From CAYLNM01 sp964385045 (GTDB lineage Bacteria; Planctomycetota; Phycisphaerae; Phycisphaerales; SM1A02), in NCBI GenBank assembly GCA_964385045.1, contig CAYLNM010000006.1, forward strand, positions 1 to 62,155: a DNA stretch of 62,155 bases. Direction: 5' to 3'. The translations under genes were made by a program, and so were the position numbers. Each line of letters begins with the position of its first letter. Position 1 is the first letter of the stretch. Positions 42,584 through 50,385 of this stretch are shown in pieces. The notes under the pieces were generated by a model. It was not told the origin of the DNA and made no database searches. It worked only from the letters and a program-made list of their open reading frames with translations.

Positions 42584-44166
42584 ACGGTGGCGTGCCCGGG
42601 GCCGGAGCCGGCGATCCGGGCGCCGCGCCCGCCGGTCCGTCGGCTGACCCGCCGGCCCGCCCGAGCGGCGAGGAGCGGGACGCCGCGGCGGCGATCGCGG
42701 CGCGGCTGGCCGGCGCCGGGCACGTGGCGTGGTTCGCCGGCGGCTGCGTCCGCGATCGCCTGCTCGGCATCCCGCCCAAGGACTACGACGTCGCGACCGA
42801 CGCGCGGCCCGAGCAGGTCGCGCGGATCTTCCCGGGGGCCCGGGCGGTGGGCGAGGCCTTCGGCGTCATGCTCGTCCGCGCGGCGGGCCACGTCATCGAG
42901 GTCGCGACGTTCCGCCGGGACGGTCCCTACTCGGACGCGCGGCGGCCCGACGCGGTGCACTGGTCCGATCCGGAGCAGGACGCCCGCCGGCGCGACTTCA
43001 CGATCAACGGGCTCTTCGAGGATCCCGTGACCGGCGAGGTGATCGACCACGTCGGCGGCCGGGCCGACCTCGAGGCGGGCGTGATCCGGGCGATCGGCGA
43101 CCCGGCGGCCCGCCTGCACGAGGACCGGCTGCGGACGCTCCGGGCGGTGCGATTCGCCGCCCGCTACGGGTTCGCGCTCGAGGCGGGGACCGCGGCGGCG
43201 ATCCGGACCGCGGCGCCGGGACTCGCCGCGGTGAGCCGCGAGCGCATCGGCCTCGAGGTGCGGGCGGTGCTCGAGCACCCGAGCCGGGCCCGCGCGGTGG
43301 ACCTCATCCACGAGCTCGGCCTCGATCGGCCGATCTTCGAGGGATTCGACGACGTCCCGGGCCCCGCCGGGCCGCGGGTGCGCCGACTCGGGTTCGCGGC
43401 GGCGCACGACGACCCCCGCGGCCACGTCTGCGCACCAGGGCGATCCGGGGAGGCGAGCGAATCGCGCGAGGCGGGGGGATCGGGGCCGACGGGGGGCCAC
43501 CCGCGGCCCGCGGCCTCGGGCCGGGCCGACGTGGCCGACGTGGCCGACGTGGCCGGCGGCCGCATCGACCCGGTGGCGGTCATGGCGGCCTGGATCGCCG
43601 ACGCCGCGGGCGGCGAGCCGGTGTCGGGCGAGCGTGAGGCGGCGGCCCACGCCGCCGGCTGGCGCGAGGCCCTGGTCCTCTCGAACCGCGAGACCGACCG
43701 GCTCGCCGCGATGCTCCTGACCCGGGCCGAGCTCGTCGGGCCGGCGGCCGTCCGCGGGATCGCGGCCCGCAAGCGGCGGATCGAGCGGGACGCCTTCCCG
43801 GCCGTCCTGGCCGTGGAGCGGGCCGGTGATCCCGCCCTCGGGGCCCGGCTGGCCGCCGAGGCCCGTCGTCTCGCCGCCTCGGGGCTGCGGCCGGTGCCGC
43901 TGATCACGGGCAACGACCTGCGAGCCGCGGGTGGGGTCCCGGGCCCGGGCTTCCGCGTTGCCCTCGATGCGATCGGGGACGCCCAGCGGGAGGGGCGGGT
44001 CCGGCGGCGAGCCGAGGCCCTGCGGCTCGCCGCGGCGATCCTCGCCGGGAGATCGCCGGCGTCCGCCCCGGCCGCCGCCGAGCGGCTCGAGACGGGGGTG
44101 CGGAACGGTCCGGAGGCTCCGAAAAGGCACCGGACGGACCCTTCGATCCCGCCCCGCGTCCCGTAG
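42580..44166 (+). CDS. CCA tRNA nucleotidyltransferase / poly(A) polymerase family protein
   Basis: A 528-residue class II nucleotidyltransferase. The catalytic head contains FAGGCVRDRLLGIPPKDYDV (two Asp of the metal site), followed by IEVATFRRD, RRRDFTINGLFEDP and RLHEDRLRTLRAVRFAARYG. Around residues 285-325 is a low-complexity linker holding three copies of a 9-bp repeat (43525-43551, ADVADVADV). The C-terminal helical tail includes PLITGNDLRAAGGVPGPGF, typical of CCA enzymes. CCA addition versus polyadenylation cannot be decided by eye. GTG start overlaps rsmD. A -10 box for the next gene overlaps its stop. Confidence 0.9.
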   Translation: MNGGVPGAGAGDPGAAPAGPSADPPARPSGEERDAAAAIAARLAGAGHVAWFAGGCVRDRLLGIPPKDYDVATDARPEQVARIFPGARAVGEAFGVMLVRAAGHVIEVATFRRDGPYSDARRPDAVHWSDPEQDARRRDFTINGLFEDPVTGEVIDHVGGRADLEAGVIRAIGDPAARLHEDRLRTLRAVRFAARYGFALEAGTAAAIRTAAPGLAAVSRERIGLEVRAVLEHPSRARAVDLIHELGLDRPIFEGFDDVPGPAGPRVRRLGFAAAHDDPRGHVCAPGRSGEASESREAGGSGPTGGHPRPAASGRADVADVADVAGGRIDPVAVMAAWIADAAGGEPVSGEREAAAHAAGWREALVLSNRETDRLAAMLLTRAELVGPAAVRGIAARKRRIERDAFPAVLAVERAGDPALGARLAAEARRLAASGLRPVPLITGNDLRAAGGVPGPGFRVALDAIGDAQREGRVRRRAEALRLAAAILAGRSPASAPAAAERLETGVRNGPEAPKRHRTDPSIPPRVP

Positions 44167-44169
44167 AAT
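44142..44169 (+). promoter_or_regulatory. Probable promoter of the ClpP-fold gene pair
   Basis: TTCGAT (44142-44147), 16-bp spacer, TAGAAT (44164-44169); the -10 overlaps the preceding stop codon. The leader to 44377 is about 200 nt with no feature that I recognise. Confidence 0.4.
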
Positions 44170-44376
44170 CGACGGAACCGGGCATGGTCCCGGCGCATCC
44201 AACGTTGATGTGGTGGTCGGTCTCCTCCGGCCCCGCACCGAGCGGGTCACCGTCCGCGTCCCTCAGTGGCCGCGGGCTCAGACCCCGAGGCCGCCTCGGT
44301 CGCCACGAGCTCCCCCTGACGGGCGCCCCGGCGGCCCACGACCGCCCCCGCAAGACCTCCACGGAGACGGAGCCGC

Positions 44377-45813
44377 ATGAAGCCCACCAGCCTCCTTCCG
44401 AGCCCCCGCCGAACCGGCCGCCTCACGGTGGCCGCGCTCGCCGCGTCCGCGTTCATCACCGGCGCCGCCTTCGCCGCCACCGTCGACGTCGTGGTCATGA
44501 ACGACGGACGCGAGTTCATCGGCGAGATCATCGAGGAACGAGCCGGCGAGATCGTGATCCGCACCGAGATCGCGGGCATCGAGGCCCCGGTCACGCTCCG
44601 CCGGAGCGAGATCGCGAGGATCCTCGAGGATCAGGACGTCGACGTCGAGGCGGAGGAGGCCGAGGAGGCCGGCCGTCGCGAGATCGACGCCGCCAACGAT
44701 CGCGGCGAGACCTTCGGCGTGCGCCGGGTCGAGCGACGCGAGGGCGTGCCCGCGATGTACGTCGTCCCGTGGCACGGCCAGACCGGCACCGACATCAATC
44801 TCGAGGTCTACGAGATGATGGTCGAGGACATCCGGGCGGAGGATCCCGACTACATCGTCATCGAGGTGATGTGTGAGGACTACGAGATCGACTGGTTCGC
44901 CGAGCCCCTGCTCGAGGAGTTCGGCCGCACCGACATCGGCGCCCTCGACGAGTACCGCCGCATCATCGATCTCTTCCACGACGAGCTCGGCGACATCCCC
45001 CAGGTCGTCTGGATCCGCCAGGCCATCGGCATGTCGTCGGTCCTCGCCCTCGCGTGGGACACCATCTACATGCATCCCGACGCGCGTCTCGAGGGCGCCG
45101 ACCGGGCCGCGGCCAACTTCGAGGGGGTCCGCGACGACGCGGACACCTACGGCAAGTATCGCGAGGCGTACATGAGCCTCATCCGGGGCATCGCGCTTCG
45201 CTCGGGCCGCGAGGGCGGCTACAAGAACCTGCCCGAGGCCATGATCCGCCCCGACTTCACGCTGAGCGTCACGTGGCGGGGTCGGGAGACCGAGTGGCAC
45301 CTCGACACGAGCGGCGAGTACGACATCGACCGCTCGACGCGGCGGGTGGCCAAGTTCGATGCTCGCACGGCGGAGAACTTCGGCATCAGCGCCGGCACGG
45401 CTGAGAACCTCGACGACGTGGCCCTGCTGATGGGACTGCGCGAGTACGACGTCATCGACGACACCAGCCGCGGCATCTTCAACGACTACGTCGAGGACTG
45501 GCGGCGCACGTTCGAGCGGCTCGAGGAGGCGGCGATCGACTACCAGCAGCACCTGAGCTGGGCCAACGGTGCCGACTTCATCGCCTACTACGGTCGCGCC
45601 AAGAACGACCTCGAGACCATCCTCAGCTGCATCCGGCAGTACGAGGCGGTCCGGGTCCGGGCCGGCATGCAGTACGGCCTGCAGGAGCAGAACCTCCGTC
45701 TCCAGATCCGGACGATGGAGGAGACGCTCGCCGCGGCGCGTCGCGGCGCCCGCGGCGCGGGACGGGCCGGCGGCGGCCGTCGTGGTCCCGGCGGCGTCAA
45801 CCCCGGCGGCTGA
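44377..45813 (+). CDS. Secreted ClpP/SppA-fold paralogue A, apparently catalytically dead
   Basis: A 478-residue exported protein. Signal peptide ~1-33; a small beta-rich domain ~35-84 (VVVMNDGREFIGEIIEERAG, EIVIRTEIAG); an acidic linker; then a ClpP/crotonase-fold domain (~122-350) recognisable from VWIRQAIGMSSVLALAWDTI and FDARTAENFGISAGTAENL; a C-terminal helical part from ~370. It aligns along its whole length with the next gene. Where that paralogue has the oxyanion loop NSNGG and AISAG nucleophile, this one has MCEDY and AIGMS (G218 at the Ser place), so it is probably not a protease. GGAG precedes the ATG. Confidence 0.8.
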   Translation: MKPTSLLPSPRRTGRLTVAALAASAFITGAAFAATVDVVVMNDGREFIGEIIEERAGEIVIRTEIAGIEAPVTLRRSEIARILEDQDVDVEAEEAEEAGRREIDAANDRGETFGVRRVERREGVPAMYVVPWHGQTGTDINLEVYEMMVEDIRAEDPDYIVIEVMCEDYEIDWFAEPLLEEFGRTDIGALDEYRRIIDLFHDELGDIPQVVWIRQAIGMSSVLALAWDTIYMHPDARLEGADRAAANFEGVRDDADTYGKYREAYMSLIRGIALRSGREGGYKNLPEAMIRPDFTLSVTWRGRETEWHLDTSGEYDIDRSTRRVAKFDARTAENFGISAGTAENLDDVALLMGLREYDVIDDTSRGIFNDYVEDWRRTFERLEEAAIDYQQHLSWANGADFIAYYGRAKNDLETILSCIRQYEAVRVRAGMQYGLQEQNLRLQIRTMEETLAAARRGARGAGRAGGGRRGPGGVNPGG

Positions 45814-45887
45814 TCGGCCGTCCGCTCCGAACGCGGCCTCCGCGCCCCCCCTCGACCTTCCCCTTCGTCCCTGCGAGACGTGATCCG

Positions 45888-47237
45888 ATGAAGACCCTCC
45901 TCAGCACCCTTCTCCTCGCGGCCCTGACCGCCTTGATCGCGGCCCCCGCCGCCGCGGACGTGGAGCTCCGGCTCCCGACCGGCGCCACCTGGCGCGGCGA
46001 CGTCGGCGACACCGTTCGCATCGTGTTCACCGAGCGCGGCGTCGACGTGGAGCACGTCGGCGAGGTCGTGTTCGTCAGCACGAGCCCCGCCTACGTCACG
46101 ATCAAGACCGACATCGCCGGCCGCATGCGCGAGAAGACGATCTTCGGCGCCGACATCAAGGTCCTCGAGGCCCCGGCCGCCACCGACGAGGTGGAGCGCA
46201 CCGGCGGGCGCCGGCACGTGCCCGAGCGCAAGCGCCGAGCCCCCGGCAGCGGACTCTCGGCGACCGGCTCCGACGACATCCCGCGCGACGACATGGGTCG
46301 TCCGCTCGGCGTCTTCTACCTGCCGCTCGAGGGCGGCGTGGGTCAGGAGTTCCGCCACGACGAGATCGAGACCCTCGTCGAGTACGTCGACGAGAACTAC
46401 GGCCCCGGCCAGACCATCGTGCTGTTCATCAACTCGAACGGCGGCCTGGTGATGGAGGCCCTGGACATCGCGGACGCCATCTGGGAGGCCCGCGAGCGTC
46501 ACCGCGTCGTCGCCTGGATCGACAAGGCGATCTCCGCCGGCGCGTTCACCGCGATGAGCTGCAACGAGATCTACTTCCGCAGCTCGGGCAACGCCGGCTC
46601 GGTCACCACCGTCCGTGGCACCCAGTCGCTGCAGGGACCCGAGGTCGAGAAGCACGTCGAGCACTTCGCCGAGCTGGCGGAGAAGAGCGGCTACAGCGAG
46701 CACATCGCCCGGGCGATGAAGCTCAACCGCTACATGGTCTCCTACGACAAGGACCCGGAGACCGGCGAGGTCACCTTCTATCCCGACCTCCGCGGCGAGT
46801 TCGTCCTGTCGACCGACGAGCAGAACCTCGCCTTCGACAGCCAGACCGCCGAGCACTGCGGCTTCTCGGAGGGCACTGCCGACACCCCGGAGGAGCTCGC
46901 CAAGCTGCTCGGCCTGCCCAAGTGGTACGAGATCAGCGACAAGGGCCGCGAGCTCGCCGAGGGCTGGAAGCAGACCTTCGAGCGGCTGCAGGAGGACTTC
47001 AGCGACATCCAGTTCACGATGAACGTGACCGCGGGCAACGCGCCGGACATGATGACCTCGCTCAGCATCCAGCTGCGTCAGATCGAGCGGATCATCCGGC
47101 TCCACGATCGGCATCCGCGCCTGACGTGGCTCACCTTCACCCGTGGCAACACGCCCGAGGAGAGCAAGCGGGCCTGGGAGCTCGTCTCCGAGGAGCTTCG
47201 GAAGCAGATCTCCGACATGCGGCGTCGCCGCCGCTGA
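45888..47237 (+). CDS. Secreted ClpP/SppA-fold paralogue B, putative serine protease
   Basis: A 449-residue exported protein. Signal peptide ~1-23; small beta-rich domain ~55-93 (GEVVFVSTSPAYVTIKTDIA); basic linker ~105-125; ClpP/SppA-like domain with FINSNGGLVMEALDIADAIW (oxyanion Gly pair, ~180-200) and AWIDKAISAGAFTAMSCNEI with S216 as candidate nucleophile; FDSQTAEHCGFSEGTADTP; C-terminal helical region sharing WKQTFERLQED-type sequence with paralogue A. A lysine base cannot be assigned securely. It lies 74 bp after A and is likely co-transcribed. A hetero-oligomeric active/inactive pair is my inference. The ribosome site is weak. Confidence 0.8.
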   Translation: MKTLLSTLLLAALTALIAAPAAADVELRLPTGATWRGDVGDTVRIVFTERGVDVEHVGEVVFVSTSPAYVTIKTDIAGRMREKTIFGADIKVLEAPAATDEVERTGGRRHVPERKRRAPGSGLSATGSDDIPRDDMGRPLGVFYLPLEGGVGQEFRHDEIETLVEYVDENYGPGQTIVLFINSNGGLVMEALDIADAIWEARERHRVVAWIDKAISAGAFTAMSCNEIYFRSSGNAGSVTTVRGTQSLQGPEVEKHVEHFAELAEKSGYSEHIARAMKLNRYMVSYDKDPETGEVTFYPDLRGEFVLSTDEQNLAFDSQTAEHCGFSEGTADTPEELAKLLGLPKWYEISDKGRELAEGWKQTFERLQEDFSDIQFTMNVTAGNAPDMMTSLSIQLRQIERIIRLHDRHPRLTWLTFTRGNTPEESKRAWELVSEELRKQISDMRRRRR

Positions 47238-47292
47238 TCGTGGGTCGCCCGACCGCGCCCCCCCGGCGCGTCCGGCCCCCGGACGTCTCGCC

Positions 47293-47321
47293 CACCGCCC
47301 GGCCCTCGCGGCCGGGCGGTG
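47293..47321. terminator. 12-bp perfect hairpin between convergent genes
   Basis: CACCGCCCGGCC (47293-47304) pairs with GGCCGGGCGGTG (47310-47321), 5-nt loop CTCGC, lying between paralogue B and the convergent amidohydrolase. The plus-strand tail TCGTGTCGGGTCCTCGTGT is only mildly T-rich. Confidence 0.65.
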
Positions 47322-47339
47322 TCGTGTCGGGTCCTCGTG

Positions 47340-48719
47340 TCAGGCCCCGACATCCACGTGGGCGGCGAGACGTGACGCGTCCACCGGCCGCCCCGCGAGG
47401 ATGCGGTCGACGATCCAGCCGTCGTCCCACGCGTGCAGCAGCCGGCCCGCCACGTGCTCGTCGAGCGGCTGATCCGGCTCGAGCAGCAGCAGGTCGGCGG
47501 TCGCCCCGGCCTCGAGCCTCCCCGCGTCCGTCCGGCCCAGCCGGGCCGCGTTCCCGGTGGTGATGGTTCGCCAGGCCTCGGCCGGGCTCGGCACGCGGGC
47601 GTCCGGGTCGACGGTGAGCCGGCGCAGGGTCGCCACCTCGATCATCGCCCGGGCCACGCGCGGCATGGCCACGTCGGGCCCCGCCGCGACGTCGGAGCCC
47701 AGGGCCACCGGCACCCCGTGACGCTCGGCCGCGGCGAGGTCGAACAGGCCGCTGCCGAGGAAGGTGTTCGCGCCGGGACAGTGCACGACGGTGCAGCCGC
47801 GGGCGGCGAGCAGCCGCCACTCGTCCTCGGCGAGGTGGATGGCGTGCGCGAGGAGCGTGCGATCGTGCAGCAGCCCGAAGCGGTCGTAGACCGCCGCGTA
47901 CGACGGGTCGCCGGGGAACAGCTCCGCCACCCGCCGGCACTCGCCCGGCTGCTCGGCGAGATGCGTGTGGACGAAGCGGCCGGATCCGGCGGGAGCGAGC
48001 CGGCCCGCCGCGGCGAGCATCCCCTCGGTGCACGCGACCGCGAACCGGGGGTTGACCGAGAGCCGCACGCGGGAGGGCGGTGCGCCGCGGGCGTCCACCC
48101 CGTCGCCCGGCGGTCCGGGCAGGCGCGAGGCACCCGCGGCCCTCGAGGCGTCCGGCGCGTCGGGCGCGTCCGGCGCGTCCCCGGCGTCCGGCGGTAGCGG
48201 GGACGGTGGAGACCCCGAGGGCAGCGGGGGAGGTGTCCCCTCCGGCTGCAGCAGGTCGGCCCGGGCCTCGCGGTCCATGAGCGAGACGCCGGCGAGGAGG
48301 TCGACCGGAATCCGGGCGGCGGCGGCGATCGCCGCGTCGATGGCCGAGGCGTGCGACGTGAGGAACGCCCCCGCCCGCACCGTGCCCGCCCGCAGCAGGC
48401 CGGCGAGGGCGCGCGTCGCCTCGTCCGTGGCGTGGGCGGGATCGGACCAGCGGGCCTCGGCGGGCAGGATCGCCCGTTCGAGCCACTCCAGCAGGTCGCC
48501 CGCCACGACGCCCCGCTGGTGGAACTGCGGCAGGTGCACGTGCGCGTCCGTGAAGCCCGGCACGATCACCGCGCCGGACGAGCCTCGCTCCGGCTCGCCG
48601 GGCTCCGGCCGCGGCGGGATGCCGGTGCCGAGGGCCGCGATCCGGTCCCCGCGCAGCCGCACCCAGCCGGGCTCGGGGGGACGGGCGGGATCGATCCACG
48701 GGCGTCCGACGATCAGCAC
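47340..48719 (-). CDS. Amidohydrolase, guanine-deaminase-like
   Basis: A 459-residue metal-dependent hydrolase. The metal-binding PGFTDAHVHLPQF near the N-terminus, the later FVHTHLAEQ, VNPRFAVACTEGMLAAAGRL and ALGSDVAAGPDVAMPRV match guanine deaminase (guanine to xanthine and ammonia) better than cytosine deaminase or chlorohydrolases. A linker of ~60 residues made of Pro/Ala/Asp/Gly repeats (DAPDAPDAPDAS) interrupts the domain after residue ~165. GTG 48719 has GGAGA at a 7-nt spacing; the open frame runs much further upstream but has no family similarity. Exact substrate unproven. Confidence 0.82.
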   Translation of the reverse strand: MLIVGRPWIDPARPPEPGWVRLRGDRIAALGTGIPPRPEPGEPERGSSGAVIVPGFTDAHVHLPQFHQRGVVAGDLLEWLERAILPAEARWSDPAHATDEATRALAGLLRAGTVRAGAFLTSHASAIDAAIAAAARIPVDLLAGVSLMDREARADLLQPEGTPPPLPSGSPPSPLPPDAGDAPDAPDAPDASRAAGASRLPGPPGDGVDARGAPPSRVRLSVNPRFAVACTEGMLAAAGRLAPAGSGRFVHTHLAEQPGECRRVAELFPGDPSYAAVYDRFGLLHDRTLLAHAIHLAEDEWRLLAARGCTVVHCPGANTFLGSGLFDLAAAERHGVPVALGSDVAAGPDVAMPRVARAMIEVATLRRLTVDPDARVPSPAEAWRTITTGNAARLGRTDAGRLEAGATADLLLLEPDQPLDEHVAGRLLHAWDDGWIVDRILAGRPVDASRLAAHVDVGA

Positions 48720-48876
48720 GAGCGGGTCTCCGGAGGTGGTCGGGCGGCGGGGCGTGAGCGGGCGGTCGGGACGCCGGGGCGAGCGGCGGTCGGCCCGCGA
48801 ACCGGGTGCGGTGCCGGCCCTCGGTGCCGGGAGGAGCGGGCCGAGGCGCGGTGCCCCGCCGGCTCGAGGCCGTCCT

Positions 48877-48905
48877 TTGCTCCTTCGCGGCCGCGGACCT
48901 ACCAT
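48877..48905 (+). promoter_or_regulatory. gltA promoter
   Basis: TTGCTC (48877-48882), 17-bp spacer, TACCAT (48900-48905), giving a leader of about 135 nt. The region 48720-49046 otherwise shows no gene. Confidence 0.6.
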
Positions 48906-49046
48906 CTTCGCCCCGGCCTGCGTCGCGTGCGCGACCGCCCGGCCGGCCCAGCGGATGGCCTCGGACTCTCGTCCGGCCCGCGGCGTCGCGCCCGGAGCCC
49001 GGTGCCCTGCGTCCGCGCCCCCACGCCAGAGACGGATCCACGTCCC

Positions 49047-50195
49047 ATGATCGAATCGCCTGCCGGTCCCAAGCTCGACAAGGGCCTCGCCAACACCGTC
49101 GCCGCCGAGTCGCAGATGTCGTACATCGACGGCGAGAACGGCGTCCTGGAGTACGTCGGGATCGACATCGACTCCCTCGCCCGCCACTCGACCTTCGAGG
49201 AGACCACCTACCTCCTCTGGCACCGGCGGCTGCCCACCCGGGACGAGCTCGACGCGTTCACCAAGCTCATCCAGGCCGAGTACGACCTGCCCGACCACCT
49301 CTGGGACATGATCGAGCGGATGCCGAAGACGGCCACGCCGATGCACGCCCTGCGGACGCTCGCCTCGGCCCTCGCCCTCTACGACGAGGAGGCCGACGAC
49401 GACTCCGAGGAGGCCAACGAGCGGAAGGCGCTGCGGCTGCTGGCCAAGATCCCCGCCCTGATCGCCAACTTCGACCGGCACCGCAAGGGTCATCCGTGCG
49501 TCCGCCCGGACGCGTCGCAGACCGTCGCCGAGTCGTTCCTGACCATGCTCAACGGTGAGAAGCCGACCGAGGCCATGGCCCGCGCGTTCGACATCTGCCT
49601 GATCCTGCACGCCGAGCACGGCTTCAACGCCTCGACGTTCGCGTCGATGGTCACCATCTCGACGCTCAGCGACATGTACTCCGCGATCACCACCGCGATC
49701 GGCACCCTCAAGGGCCCGCTGCACGGCGGGGCGAACGAGGGCGTCATGAAGATGCTCAACGAGATCGGCGACATCTCCCGCGTCGACGACTGGGTCGAGC
49801 AGCGGCTCGCCAACAAGGACCGGATCATGGGCTTCGGCCACCGCGTCTACAAGGCGGTGGACCCGCGGGCGACGTACCTCAAGACCTTCGCGAAGCAGAT
49901 CGCGGAGGACACCGGGAACATGTCGCTCTACGAGATGAGCCACCGCATCGAGCAGATCATGGAGGAGAAGGTCGCGTCGAAGGGGATCTACCCCAACGTC
50001 GACTTCTACTCCGCCACGATGTACCACTCGCTCGGGCTCGACCTCGACCTGTTCACCCCGATCTTCGCGATGGCCCGCACCTCGGGCTGGGCCGGCCACT
50101 GCATCGAGTACCTGCAGGACAACAAGCTCATGCGGCCGCGGTGCGACTACACCGGCCCGCACGGCGTCGAGTACGTCCCGATCGAGCAGCGCTGA
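49047..50195 (+). CDS. gltA: Citrate synthase
   Basis: A 382-residue type II-like (short) citrate synthase, condensing acetyl-CoA and oxaloacetate. Active-site stretches are complete: LHAEHGFNASTFASM, GPLHGGANEGVMKML (catalytic His), MGFGHRVYKAVDPRA (catalytic His) and NVDFYSATMYHSLGL (catalytic Asp). The N-terminus contains LEYVGIDIDSLARHSTFEET. Length suits the ~370-380-residue class found in many Gram-positives and planctomycetes rather than the longer E. coli form. A hairpin terminator follows at 50292. Confidence 0.97.
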   Translation: MIESPAGPKLDKGLANTVAAESQMSYIDGENGVLEYVGIDIDSLARHSTFEETTYLLWHRRLPTRDELDAFTKLIQAEYDLPDHLWDMIERMPKTATPMHALRTLASALALYDEEADDDSEEANERKALRLLAKIPALIANFDRHRKGHPCVRPDASQTVAESFLTMLNGEKPTEAMARAFDICLILHAEHGFNASTFASMVTISTLSDMYSAITTAIGTLKGPLHGGANEGVMKMLNEIGDISRVDDWVEQRLANKDRIMGFGHRVYKAVDPRATYLKTFAKQIAEDTGNMSLYEMSHRIEQIMEEKVASKGIYPNVDFYSATMYHSLGLDLDLFTPIFAMARTSGWAGHCIEYLQDNKLMRPRCDYTGPHGVEYVPIEQR

Positions 50196-50291
50196 GCCTC
50201 GACGACGAGCGGGCCGTCCGCGGCAACGGCCCGTGGCGTCCGCCGGCCGCGTCGCACGCCCCCGAACGCCCCCGCACGCCTCCGAACGACG

Positions 50292-50330
50292 ACGCGGCCC
50301 GCCCGAGGATCATCCTCGAGCGGGCCGCGT
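50292..50330. terminator. 19-bp hairpin between convergent gltA and FG-GAP gene
   Basis: Arms 50292-50310 and 50312-50330 pair with a single C-A mismatch (ACGCGGCCCGC...GAGGAT and its partner). It sits between two convergent stops and probably ends both messages. Confidence 0.65.
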
Positions 50331-50385
50331 TCGTCGGTGCCCGCGGGGGGGGGGCGGTCCCGCGCCGGTGGCCCGGTCCGCGATC

